64,000 bases of DNA from Pseudoscleropodium purum (Eukaryota; Streptophyta; Bryopsida; Hypnales; Brachytheciaceae): assembly GCA_963969395.1 (NCBI GenBank), contig OZ017799.1, positions 19,718,501-19,782,500 of the forward strand, written 5' to 3'. Below are positions 39,299 through 51,036 of this stretch, piece after piece. The notes under the pieces are model-generated. The model saw only the letters and a program-made list of their open reading frames with translations. It did not search any database and was not told where the DNA came from. Made by a program: the position numbers and the translations under genes. Position 1 is the first letter of the stretch; every line of letters starts with the position of its first letter.

Positions 39299-39493
39299 AA
39301 TTGATATTATATAGCACTTGCAAGTTCATGATATTCAGTTTGTGTAATGGCATTGTGCCCATGATATTTGCTCGATGCTCTTTGTATCTGCGAGTAAAAG
39401 AGATTGTTGAATGGATCAAGATAGATGATACTACTCGATTACGTTACTTGAAGCATTTGAACATATATGTCAAGGTATGATTTAATTTGGGGA
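39299..39493. other. Short spacer, nothing recognised
   Basis: AT-rich sequence between the foldback and the first CACTA-type MITE. Confidence 0.4.
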
Positions 39494-39714
39494 CACTATA
39501 AGAGAAAGGGATATTTTAAGTAAGTTTTTAAATATAGTCTTAGACATAAGATTATAAGTAATGACCTCTATGAAGATTTTTAGTAAAATTTTACTAAAAA
39601 CACATGTATTTCTAGTAAATTTTTGCTAAAAATCTCCTTAAAGGTCATTACTTAAAATCTTATATCTAGGTCTATACTTAAAAACTTACTAAAAACACAC
39701 CTTTTCTTGTAGTG
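39494..39714. mobile_element. CACTA-type MITE, copy A (near-palindromic)
   Basis: It starts CACTATAAGAGAAAGGG and ends, in reverse, CACTACAAGAAAAGGTG. The two halves are inverted copies over roughly 100 bp (TAAGTAAGTTTTTAAATATAG against TTAGTAAGTTTTTAAGTATAG), so nearly the whole 221 bp can fold back. Flanking triplets are GGA and GGG, a possible worn 3-bp duplication. Confidence 0.75.
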
Positions 39715-41556
39715 GGGTGGTGCATAGAGTTGTGGAGATGATCAATTATAATGTGGGAAGTAAAGCTGCTTAAGATAGTTGCAAGAAAGGGGGTCTGGTT
39801 TTTGTAGCATTTTGCTAAAAACAGACTTTCTATGATGTAGTATCATGAATACTACAAAGCATAACAATCTCAAGCATTGATAAAAAAATTGACGGCTAAA
39901 AGTACCATTTTGAGTACTATGGGTACTTGAAAATACTGAAATATTATTGTTTGAAACAAAAACCCAGATTGTCATAGAAAATGGATATAATGAGGTATAA
40001 ATTAATAATAAATAAAAAATCATGAACAAAAAAATCTAAAAATTAGACATTCTTGAGGACTTGATGGTGATTAGATTTCATCAAAAAAAATGAAGCCAAA
40101 ACCATCTTTATTGTTCAAAAGTATGTGCACAAGGGCCCCTTATTTGTATGCATGTGGATACTATAAATTAATGTTTTTTTAAGTTCTTTTTGGTGGAAAA
40201 ATGCATCTCTAGTGTAAAAATATCCTACTAAAATTTAAGATCTCCATAATTAATTATAGATACTTGACAGTACTAAAAATCCTAAACTACAAAGTGTGAC
40301 AAATTGTCTAAATTGTAATTTAATTATAAAAAAAAAATTTGAAATTTTTGAAAAATAATAAATCTCTTTATGAACAAGTTGATCATCTTCAATAAAAAAA
40401 TTCAAGTACATTGGCTTCATTCTCTAAATTTTATGGGCAAACTAAACTCTGCAGTTCAAAGTGTGATGGAAAATAGGACCATCCTTTCTTGCAACTACCC
40501 CTTAATATCACTATAATTGACAATAATGTCAATTTTGTGATATTGGTAGAAGTTTACAATGTAGGTTGTTTTTAATACAAACACCTTTAACCCTGAATTT
40601 ATGTTAGTTCCAACTATCAAATTTTTGTGCAAGTTTAGGATTAAACTTTTGGCACTATAAATCATGCCAGTTTAACAAATTTGTCATTCAATAGACAATC
40701 TCATTTCCATTCAGAGATCAATATCCATTGGAATCTTAGCTTAGTCTAAGATCAATGGGCACTAAAGCTGTGCTTTCAAAACTTGTTGATATGGCTAATC
40801 CAAATTTATGAATGGATTTATTAATAACTAGGTGAGGAGACTAATAAAAGATAAAACTTGCAATTGATGTGATAGAGGCCCTAGAACTAATCCTTTTTTA
40901 ATTCTACCATCTATATTTTGGCCTTGAATAGCCATCCATATAAGGTTTGAAGAGTCAATGGGAGTTGAAGAGTTTTTTAGGCAACCAATGGGAGTTTCAA
41001 GAGCATTTCATGCTTCAAGAACTTAAGTCTATAAATAAATATCCTATACTTTCAACTTTGAAAATTTGTACTCTTTTTGTCTCAAAAAGAAACCAATGTA
41101 TTGACTTAACTTTTGTCTTGAAAAAAACCCTATATTTGCTTCTCTCTCCCTATTACTTATTAATAGAAATGAACTGCTTGGTGAGCTCGATGATATCTTT
41201 TAGGCATTTTACATTCTATGTTGCAAAGTTGATTTTTCCAAATGTGGAATTTGATATTGTATTCTGCCATCAATTGACATTATTTGAATCATGCATGTTT
41301 TGCCATGTCAATAAGATTTGTTTAGTTTCTATGGTTTCATCATCTAGATGCTTGTTTAGTGGCTGTAATTAGACAATCAAAATTCTTTTGAGTGAGTTGA
41401 TACTAAAGTGCTTGTATTGCTTAGAACAATATTAAATTTAGAACATTCATATCAAGGCTATTTGGTAGTTGCAAGGTCATGATGATGTTGAATCTAGCCT
41501 TGGTGAGCACTATAGCTAAATTGGTCTTTGTACTGTAGGATGTGGTTTGGCATTAT
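39715..41556. other. AT-rich spacer, no gene supported
   Basis: An open frame of 141 codons at 40947-41372 resembles nothing recognised and has AT-rich composition like the spacer. No other feature was found. Confidence 0.45.
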
Positions 41557-41760
41557 CACAACAAGAAAAAGATGTGTTTTAAATATAATCCTAGTAGTAT
41601 AGTCTTATAATTAATGATCTTCTCAAAGATTCTTAGTAAAATTTTACTAGATATACATGTGTTTTTGGTGATATTATATTAAAAATCTATAAAAAAAAGT
41701 CATCAATTATAGGGCTATACTATTATAACTATACTATGGATACACCTTTCTCTTATAGTG
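41557..41760. mobile_element. CACTA-type MITE, copy B
   Basis: It starts CACAACAAGAAAAAGATGTG and ends, in reverse, CACTATAAGAGAAAGGTG. TAT flanks both sides (41554-41556 and 41761-41763). The interior shares TTAGTAAAATTTTACTAGA-like sequence with copy A at 39494. It is 204 bp and non-coding. Confidence 0.75.
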
Positions 41761-41763
41761 TAT

Positions 41764-42329
41764 CTTGCTAAATAAGAATGGGTCCAATAATTTTCCTAAG
41801 CCATGAATGAGGCTACTTCTCACAAATAGTTGACAAGACCTTGTCAATTAGCATCATTATGATTTCTTCTTTTGTTGTTCTCTCAATGCATTTCATCTCC
41901 ACTATATTATTGTGTTCTGCCTTATTCTTGAAACATGAATGGAAAGATGCTAATTTTGCTATCAAACTTGTATGAGTCTTGTCGGGACATGTGAGTCCTG
42001 ATTTCATCATCTGGAAATTACTATTTATTTTTTTGATTTCTTATATGTTTTGAGTGTAGTTTTAGGTGTTTATAGACCTAAAACATGCGTTAGACCAAAA
42101 CTTGTGTTGCACGTGCCAATACCCCCCTCGTATACTTTATACCTAGTTTTACCATAATACAATCCAAACCCACATGTAAATAGGGTAAAAATCCACCTTT
42201 TGTATATAGTAAGTGTATTATAGAAACTGCCCAATTATCTATACTTGTTTGTGCAATGAGACACAAATTGGCTAAAATTGGTTTGAGAGAATCTTGTGAG
42301 AACCCTAAGGTAGATTTCTTGTGATAGGT
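41764..42329. other. Spacer, no gene supported
   Basis: A minus-strand open frame of 65 codons (41813-42010) is present but resembles nothing recognised. No bounded repeat was found. Confidence 0.4.
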
Positions 42330-45180
42330 TTCAGTTTCTCCATTCCATTGATGAAATAGTACAAACCCCAATTATTAGCTTGTAGGTGCGGAAACTCAAA
42401 CTGAAACAACAAAGGGCATCTACGACATAATTACAGTGATTTGGAGTGGAAGTCATGCTAAGAGTCCAATGGCGCAATTACTTTGCTAAGATTTCCCTTT
42501 TTGTGGAAGATTCCCTATTCATCGGAAGTTAGAGGAGATAGTGGGAATTATACTCCTTTTCCACATGTGCAAGGTAAGAGTGTAAACTTACACATCTCTT
42601 GAAGAATGCCATGAGAAGTTCTCAAAAAAGTCTTGGTTTTTTTTATCATCCCAAATCCTTTTCCAAATAGTCAACCACCCAAATCCGGTATGGTAAATTT
42701 GTAGAAATTACCAGGGGTGTGATAAAATTTCATTAAAAATTAGTATAGATTATTTTATATCCATAAAGTGTTCCAACAAGTTTTGTAACATTCTGATAGC
42801 GGGAGGTGCCAAAATTAGCAACATCCTTTGAAACCAGCAAATTTAAAGATCAAATGCGGAATTAATTGGAGTATTGGGAGCACACAACATCGGAACAAAA
42901 CAAACTTAGGGTTTTTTCTTACTCCCTTGAATCTAACTAGAAGCCTAGGCTAGTTACGTTTGACTAAAAGTGAAATCTCCTAAACTTGGACTTTTATTCC
43001 ATTTTACGTTTTTAGTCGCTACTAGGGTTCATTGGTTTTTTGAAGTTGTAAAAGGGGGTAGAGGGTACTCTAAATAAAAAATGGCCTTCTAAAGTCATTG
43101 GCGCAATTCATTTGCAATTTGGAGCAATTCTCCAAAAGTTAGAAATTAGATTCAATGTAGAAAGTCAAAATCTTAAGGATTAGAATGAAAATCTTAGTTG
43201 ATAAGATTACCATGTAGAAATTGGAGGAGGATGAGGCCTTGAGAAAGTATTTAAGGTCTCTCATTTCTCTTCCAAAACCCCCTTTCTGGTTCAAGTTTGA
43301 ACCCTTGTTATATTATTGGGTTCATTAATTTGGATTTGGGCCAATTTGGGCCACATTGCTAATCTTTTTTGTTTTCGGAGTATTTTAAGTTTCATTGTTG
43401 GTATTTTGTAGCTTCCTTTGGAGGACATTGGGATCCCTTCTAACATTGGCTTGGGTAACTAGTTAATGTTTGTTGTTATTGTTCAAACTTTTGTAAAGTT
43501 ATTTTGTGTACTAATCTTAAAACCTCTTACTATACTTTGGCGATGTTGTTTTGGAAGGCTTGTAGCTTGTGGTTGTAACTACTTTGATTCTAAGTGGAAA
43601 ATCTCATTGTGGTGAAATTCCTTGGGCTTGAACGTTATATATATTAACTTGTTGTCTATGTTTTAGAACTAACCCATTGTTATTATACTATATCTACCAT
43701 ATGAGAAGGTCTTGTTGGGAAACTAAGTTATTACTAACTCCACTTCAAAGCTTTGATCTTGGAGGCTAAAAGCCATCCATTAGAATTCACGAGTCAAGTT
43801 CCATTTAGTATTCCAAATTTAGTTTCCAAAACACAAGTTTTGGAAGTCTAAGTTTAGTATCCAAAAGCCGTAACAAGGGTAGTATTAAACTTAGATTGTG
43901 TTAGTTCTAGTATTGTATGTGAGAAAGTAAGTGGAACGGGAGTTGGAATGTTTATACCTTAGACCAACACCCCCCAAGACCCCACAATAGTGTCCTCAGA
44001 ACTTAGAGCCAGCACCCCCAAGATCCAATAATAGTCTCTTCGAAACCTAAAGCCATTCTTCCAAAATCTAGAGCCAATCTCTTTGAAAACCCAGAGCCCA
44101 CACCCCAAATCTGTTGAAAGTTGTCGATACCTAATTCAATAGTGGTCCTCTAACCCCTAGCTAGCACCTCCAAGACCCGACAATAGTCTCCCCAAAATCC
44201 AAAGCTAGTACCTTGAGACCAAAGCTAGTCTTTTGAACCTATTGAGAATCGTCGATGCCTGACCCAACAGTGGTCCTCTAAAACCAAGCCAACACTTTCT
44301 AAGATCCAACAGTAGTCTTTCCGAAATCTACAACCAGTATTTCCGAAATCCAAAGCTAATCTCCCCGAAAACCTAGGACAATCAACACCTCTAATACTAA
44401 AGCCAACCCTTGAATTCATTGAAAAACGTTGATATCCAACCTAGCAGTGGTCCTTTAATTTCAAACCAATACCCTCTAAGACCCAACAACAATCTCTCCA
44501 AAATCCAAAGCCAATCTCTCCAAAAATCCAAAGCTTGCATCCCTAAACCCATTGAGAATTGTTGATATCTGACCAATAGTATTACCCCTAATCCCAAGCT
44601 AGCACCTTCTAAGATCCAAGAACAGTCCCCATGAAGCCCAAAGCTAGTCTCTTTGAAAATCTAGAGCCAACACCCCTGAGATTAGAGCCAATCCCTAAAC
44701 TCATTCAAAATTGTCGATACTTGACCCAACAATGGTCTTTTAATCCCAAGCCAACACCTCCAAAATCCAACAACAATCTTTTTAAAATCTAGAACCAGTC
44801 TTCTTGAAAATCCAAAGCCAATACCTCCAAACCCGTTGAAAACTGTCGATACCCAACCCAGTTGTGATCCCCTAACTCCAAGCTAGCATCCCTCAAAATC
44901 CAACAATAGTCCCCCCAAACCCAAAGCTAAACTCCTTGAAAATCCAGAGCTAGCACCCCCCAAAACTAGAGCTAGTCTTTCAAGAACCTACAGCCAACAC
45001 CTCCCGATTTATAATAGTGGTCCCTCCAAAACCCAAAGTTAGTCTTCCTAAAAACCCCAACGAGTACCTCTAGCCCAATAGTAGGACCCCCCAAGTCCAA
45101 AGCCAACAACTACACTCCTTGAATTAGAGGCCGCACCTTCTCAACCTAGTTGAGCCATTGAAGATTAGGGGGGACCCTAA
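42330..45180 (+). repeat. Large dispersed repeat, copy 1
   Basis: This segment aligns, with divergence, to 46150-46560 followed by 56361 to about 57960. Shared landmarks include AGGAGTCCAATRGC, TTGCAACATTC-like text, GGGGTAGAGGG, GCGCAATTCATTTG and TTTGGAGGGC-like blocks in the same order. It therefore gives the state of copy 2 before the hAT element inserted. No protein was recognised. It may be a retrotransposon terminal or internal region, but neither ends nor target duplication were found. Confidence 0.65.
43960..45130. repeat. Degenerate tandem array, about 130-175-bp period
   Basis: Blocks of the form GTTGTCGATACCTGACCCAA, CAGTGGTCCTCTAA, CCAAAGCCAGTC and CTCCAAAATCCAAAGC recur with starts near 44116, 44246, 44420, 44552, 44705 and 44840. 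The text is rich in AAAATCCAAAGC-like 12-mers. Not coding. A related but different phrase-like array lies in copy 2 at 57540-57960. Confidence 0.65.
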
Positions 45181-46149
45181 TTAAAAAGGAGGGAACTCCT
45201 AATTAGATGTAAATAGAGTAGACAAGACCAATTAGAGGAGATAGGAGTCCACCAAGGTTCAACTGACACTATCAACAAAAGAAAAACAACATACAATAGA
45301 TGGAGGGAAGGATATGAATTTAAAGAGAAGTTAGGAGTAGATAGGATTAGTTGGAAATCCTAGGAAGGTCAACCATTAGAAGGGGGACAAGCGAATAAGT
45401 GACATTAGATAAGGAGATTGGGGTAGGAATAGTCAATCATTGTATAGGAAGTAGAACCAATATTCCAGTAGACCAAAGTCAACCCTTAACATAAAATAAT
45501 AGAGGAGGAATAGTGAAGAAAGAAATAGGAGAAAAGGGAAAGAAAATGAATTGGAGATTGGCTGACTTGTAACCAAAGGCCATCTTCAAGCTATTATCAA
45601 TACTAACAAGGAAGAAGGTAAAAATGGAGAATGACAACGAGTACAAAGAATTGAACAATAACCTCAACAAGGGTCTTAATGCCAAGGTAAGACACTAAAG
45701 TTCCTCTCAATATAGGTCAATTAAAGTAGGACAACTTTTCCATATTGCCGAAATTTACTAGCAAGTCAAGGTTTCACGACTAAGTTCTTTTCCAAAGTTG
45801 GCAAGAATATCAAGTAGAAATTACCTAGTGTAAGCTCTTAATTCGTCACTTAGAACTTAGAGATTTTCTTTTATTTTCAATTGAAATTTAAAGTAGTTGA
45901 AAATATACAAAAATTCATAAAAAGAATCTAGAACCAAAATAGGGTTGTGACAGTTCCATTGCAATATTTGGTCTAGTTTTGATTGTATATGTAGAACTCC
46001 TCCAAAATTGGCTTGGAAATAGAGAGGAAACCATAAGATAGCGGATTTTGTAGGTTTTAGTCACACAGTCCTATAAGGACCAAATCCCACCATGGATGTG
46101 GCAATTCATGGCTAAGTTGGTCCAAGGAATCCATAATAAGGCCAATAGG
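45181..46149. other. Spacer between the two large repeat copies
   Basis: Purine-rich plus strand, no gene recognised. It probably includes the tail of repeat copy 1 and the head of copy 2, but the limits could not be set. Confidence 0.4.
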
Positions 46150-46560
46150 TTGGATCCTAGAGTTAGGTTTTGAATTCCAAATTAGAACAATGAATTTCCA
46201 AAAAAACCCGATTGTTAGAATGTAGGTGCCACAACCAAAGGATGGGGCCATAGAGGAATCTACTACCTAAGAATGGTGGTCTAGAATAAATTGTATGCTA
46301 GGAGTCCAATAGCAAAATTGGTTTCCCAAGATTCCCTCATTTGCAAAAGATTCTTGCACCATCGACAATTTAAGGAGATGACCAATTTGGATCTCCAATA
46401 ACCAAGTGTGCCAAGTACAAAACGGACATGCATGCCTTCCATAAGTCTCCTTGAGAGGTCTCATGGAAATTCCCGGCATCTTCCAACTTACAGAAGAACC
46501 TCTTTCGGATGGTCAACCGTTCTAATCTCCAACGGAAATTTCTTGGAAATTACTTAGATT
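46150..46560 (+). repeat. Large dispersed repeat, copy 2, left part
   Basis: It aligns with about 42330-42715 of copy 1 and is interrupted at 46560 by the hAT element. The last eight bases, CTTAGATT, are the left copy of the target duplication. Confidence 0.65.
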
Positions 46561-46676
46561 CAAGGTTGACGAATTTCTATGTCCGCTCCAAAATAGCGTC
46601 CGTTTTCCGGACGTCCGGACGCTAGCGGACGCAGCGTCCCTCCCGCCGTCGGAAGGCGGACGGACGGGGCGGCTTA
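46561..46676. repeat. hAT left terminus, GC-rich subterminal repeats
   Basis: After the terminal CAAGGTTGAC come CCGGACGTCCGG, AGCGGACGCAGCGTCC and CGGACGGACGGGGCGG. GC content is far above the flanking AT-rich DNA. In hAT elements such clustered subterminal motifs are transposase binding sites; that role is inferred here. Confidence 0.75.
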
Positions 46677-47022
46677 GAAAACCCGTTTTGGGTTTTTTGT
46701 TTGGTTGTTTTCACCAATGAGAGATTGAGAGTGAAGTCATTTTGATTTTGATTTTTCTTATATTGCAATTGCAATTCAATAGAGTTGTATATCACTATTT
46801 ATGTAAAAGCTAAAATATGAAATATATTTTTAATTTTTTTTGTTGAATTTCATTTTGATTTAGAAACAAAATCACTTTAAAATCCAGCGAGATGTATATC
46901 ATCAATAAACAAACAATTTTATAATAAAATGATTGAAGAAACCATTGTCATTTGTCAACATGAGCTCCATATATCATGAGCAACTAAACAATCAAACATC
47001 TAAATTCACATCTCCACAATTC

Positions 47023-50000
47023 TTATGGACGCCAATCCACATCTCCTCTAACCTCAGCCCCACTACTCTCTCCTGTAGCTCTTCGTTCAAAATCTTCATT
47101 ATCGGAGTCATCTTCATTGTTGGAATCAAGTATCGTTGTTTCCTTCAAGTCTTCTCTCGAAGTAGGTTTACTCCCTTCTTTCGAATTTAATTTTTCTTTT
47201 TTTACTTTGACAGAACGATTAAAGGCTTTTTGAATAGGAACCTTTTTTTTCTTTCTATTTGACAAAGTAGCAACATTTTCATCAAGAGGGGTCCTATTCT
47301 TCACTGGAGAGATAGCAAAAGGTTGCATTTCTCTTTTCGCTTTCACGTTACTCGATTCTTGAACCATCAATCTCGATGTAGAGTCGACATGTCCATGAAC
47401 GGTTATCTCCACTTTGGCTTTCTTTTGAAGTAATAGAGTGCCGTTTGTTGATTTGATCGGTTCTTGCGCCATTCCTTTTGCTAAAATGCGAGCACGCAAA
47501 GATGCCAATGGCATCCAATCACTATCTGTATCACTTAGGCTTGTAGGTGATGACGCTACTTTCTGTAGATTACCGCCTGTAGAAATTTCTTTGGAAATGT
47601 TCATTAGGCGTTTTCCATATCCAAAGCTCTGAGAATCGTTCAATCGTGTGTTAACAGACTTCAACGGTATTGGTGGAAGAGCACTAGATCTCGGTACTTC
47701 AAAAATTGACTTCATTGGCTCCTTTCCTTTATCACTTTTTACAATTGCCGAATTTGTGACTGCCATCCCAAATGAATCATTATTTTTTTATACCGCAATA
47801 TTTGGTTCCCCCTCATCACCACTATTGTTGCCCACATCTTTTGGAACGTCCACCTCCATGACCGCATCTTCTCTTTTGTCGTTTCCTTGCACTACATTTA
47901 ATGCCATAGATGGAGATTGAGAAATTAAAACTTCTTCATTTCTCCCCTCATCACCAATAGCATTCTCATTGATTTTCACCTCTTTGGCAATAGCGTTTGC
48001 CTTTTCCGATAGAATGTTTTTGCTATTCAAGTATCCCGTTCTATTGCAATATGTAGCTAAAGAAGGTAGATTCTCCTCTCCCCGTACATTGTCCTCGTCT
48101 TCACAAAAGGTATATGCATCGTTTGCATTGTCGGGAACAACATCCTTGCGGTTTAGATGATAATCATGCGTATCATTCACTAAATCGGGAAAGTCTTGCA
48201 TAACGTCTTCATCTCCCCATGCTGTTGCACGATTGAAATCATCTCCGCCATCTACAGCTGAAAGGGCCCTTTCCAAATCCTCGTTATCATCGTCATCATC
48301 GTCTTCTAACGTCGGCCTATCTGAATCCTTTGATTCCATCGGATCCATATTATCATTATACCATTTTTTTTCATCTTTTTCCTTCGATGCATTTAATACT
48401 TTGGAATTGGTATACACGTACACCAAATCCGCTACTCTCTCCGGCTTCAATTTATTTCGAGATTTGTTGTGAATAAAAGAATAGTTGCTCCAATTCCGTT
48501 CACATGAAGATGATGACACCGGTTGAGCCAATATCCTCTTCGCTAATGGAGCTATAAACTTGCCACATGCACCTTCAAAATCCTACCAAGCATGTGCGGA
48601 CAACATTTGATCTCCCGGATTCAACATATTGTGGAATGGAGGTTCCTTGTGTCGAAAAGCTACAAATTCCTTCACCACTGCTGCATATTCATCCGGTTTA
48701 CATATTCTCTCCAAAACTTTCTTACATCCTGACATTGCATCTGCGTCATCCACTAGCTCTTTGTCATGAAGAAGGTATGGATTCAAAAGAGCTGCGGCTG
48801 ATTGGAGATCGTTGTCCACCATTCTTCTTCGGGCATAAAAAGACTGTACCAATGGAATTGCAAGTTCTTCTAGCAAACAAAATGGTGGACTTTGTAATCC
48901 GTTCACGTGCTTCTCTAACTTCCTCATGATATGCAACACCTTCCCCATGCATGGTGATTTTGAATCCAAATCGCGGAGTGTACATATGATTGGTTCAACC
49001 ATCTCCACATAATTGATGGCTCGATTCCAAAAATGGTCATCAAGAACAATTTTCTTCACCGCTAAGGCCAAGTCTTTTGGTTGGATTTTCGCTCCACGTT
49101 TCTTCTTGAGAGTATGTACATACTCAACCCATTGCGGATCTACCACCGTTTGTTCCAATGCTCCTCTCAATTTTGTCAAACGCTCTATCATGATAAATTT
49201 AGAGGCGAACCTTGTATTCCCAGGCATCAAGAGACCAAGATTTGGCGAATACTTTCGCAATAGAGCTAGCGGCATATGTCTCTCCTGATAAATTTAGCTA
49301 CAAGAACTCCTTTATCCAATTTGGAGGCAATCCATTTCTGTACAGCCCAATCCTTCAACAACAAATTCAATGCATGTACCACGCACCCTTGGTAAAAAAT
49401 ATGAGGATATTTTGTAGATATTACATCCCATGCGGACGGATTCACGGGAGCATTATCCGTAGTTATTAACACGACGTTCTTGGACCCCACTTGTTCAATG
49501 AACTTTTCCAACACAGCTGCCAAGTACTCCGCATTTTTTTCACAACCACTTGTATTCACAGATCCAAGAAATTCTTCACCTGCGGATGATACAAGCATGA
49601 CATTGATGAGAGGTCGATTAGTCACGGAGCTCCATCCATCAATGGACAATGTTGCTCCAAATTTTCGAATGCTATCTTCAGTCCGTGCATTCAACTGTGT
49701 CTAAATGTTGGTCTTCGCCTCATTCAATAATTTGTACCGAAGGTCGTGGTATGAGGGAGGAATGTATGGCCTACCAAACGCAGCCGTTTTCTTCACTGCT
49801 TCTTTAAAAGCTGGATTTCGAGCCACGGAAAATGGTATGTTCGCCGAATAAAAAAAATTTGCCCACACTGAATGTAATTTGCGTCTATAACCTTCTTCAA
49901 ACCCATTCACTAAGCTCCCTTGCCTCTAAGGCCTAGAACTTGATGCCCTCGGGGTTTCACGTTCACCAGAAGCTTCCGTACTCAAAGTCATTTCAGTTGT

Positions 50001-50369
50001 GGCACATACCATTGATACCAATTCTTTGGACGCTGGACAAGAATCTTCGTAGTCAGAATGCGACACAACCTTTCCGGCCGAAAACTCTTGAACATCTGAA
50101 GGGCCAGGGTTGCCATCCACATTGTCCATTACAACGCGTTTTGGAAAAACTCCTTCACAATGCCGAAATAAATCTTGAACTGCCATTGATAATCGTGGAC
50201 AAAGGCTCACCCCTTTATCACATACACCTCCGGGCCCAAAATAGCCTAAGTGGCTGAACATATGGCTGAGCTTCCTTGACATGATCGCTTTGCAAAGCCT
50301 ACATTTTACTTTATCACCCTCTTGCACACTAAACCAAGGAGAAAAATCCCCCGTCGGTTTGGTCACCAT
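47023..50369 (-). pseudogene. hAT transposase (BED finger, DDE-type), multiply broken
   Basis: The likely ATG is at 50367-50369. In order along the minus strand: a BED-type zinc finger (KCRLC followed by SHMFSHL, about 50305-50240); the first catalytic block with IDGWS (Asp at 49638-49640); TTDNA (second Asp at 49455-49457) and CVVHALNLL; then the dimerisation block SSSSCERNWS (Glu at 48499-48501) and ERVADLVYVYTN. A tail of about 460 codons follows, beginning with an acidic run (EDDDDDDNEDLE) and unusual in length for the family. Breaks: TAG at 49926-49928, 49701-49703 and 48583-48585, TAA at 47788-47790, and a frameshift near 49275-49285 explained by an extra GA. Across each stop the same frame continues, so the gene was whole recently. 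The TAA may instead be the true end. Confidence 0.88.
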
Positions 50370-50680
50370 ACTGACAAGAGTTTGTTTTACCTCAATTTCA
50401 AAAGAAACCAATAAAATGTTTTCAATTTGAAACCCACAACGTGACAATGTATACAATATCAATGAAATTAGTCACACAAAGCTTTGAAAATCAAAGCCCC
50501 CCCGTCCACCGAACTATGCATTACCAAGCAAGAGACTCAATAAATTGAAGCTCATAACCCTAGGAAATCTTAGCATTCGGTTTTTCGAGAGTGAATACCA
50601 AAGCTTCTCTTCTAACATTTATAGTCCCCTCCAGAAAATTAAAGGTTCATTTTTAGGGTTTCCATTCAAAAACAAGAAAT

Positions 50681-50873
50681 GGCCCGGACAGGGCTGAAGC
50701 GGACGGGCGGACGGGGGCGGGCGAACGGGGCGGACGGGGCGGGCGGACGGGACGGACAAGGCGGTCGGATGGGACTGTCCGCATTGTCCGCCTTCCGACG
50801 CCGTCCGCGCTTTGGACACGCCGACCACCCCACTTAAACACTGACCGCCGACGGCGTCCGCCCAGCTGTCCAT
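50681..50873. repeat. GC-rich array upstream of the transposase gene
   Basis: Tandem-like GCGGACGGG/GGGGCGGGC units followed by TTGTCCGCCTTCCGACGCC. It lies about 310 bp before the transposase start and uses the same motif vocabulary as the element's ends, but contains no CAGGGTTGAC terminus. Probably promoter or transposase-binding sequence. Confidence 0.7.
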
Positions 50874-50999
50874 TGGAGCATCCTAAGAGGTCGATATTAC
50901 TCAAAAAGAGCGGTAACATTTCAAAAAAAAACAAACCTAATAATCACTGCTAAATGAGGATCAATGTAATTGATTTATCATTTTTAAAAAAAAAAATGT

Positions 51000-51036
51000 A
51001 AACCCTAAACCCTAATTACCCTAATTACCCTAAACC
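51000..51036. repeat. Interstitial telomere-like repeats
   Basis: Plant telomere units (AAACCCTAAACCCTAA) run into CCCTAATTA variants and end with CCCTAAACC. They lie inside the hAT element between its two divergent genes. Such telo-boxes also act as promoter elements in plants; no function can be shown here. Confidence 0.6.

Noticed and set aside
40947..41372. 141-codon frame as a possible retroelement relic
   Set aside because: No reverse transcriptase, RNase H or integrase motif could be seen in any frame.
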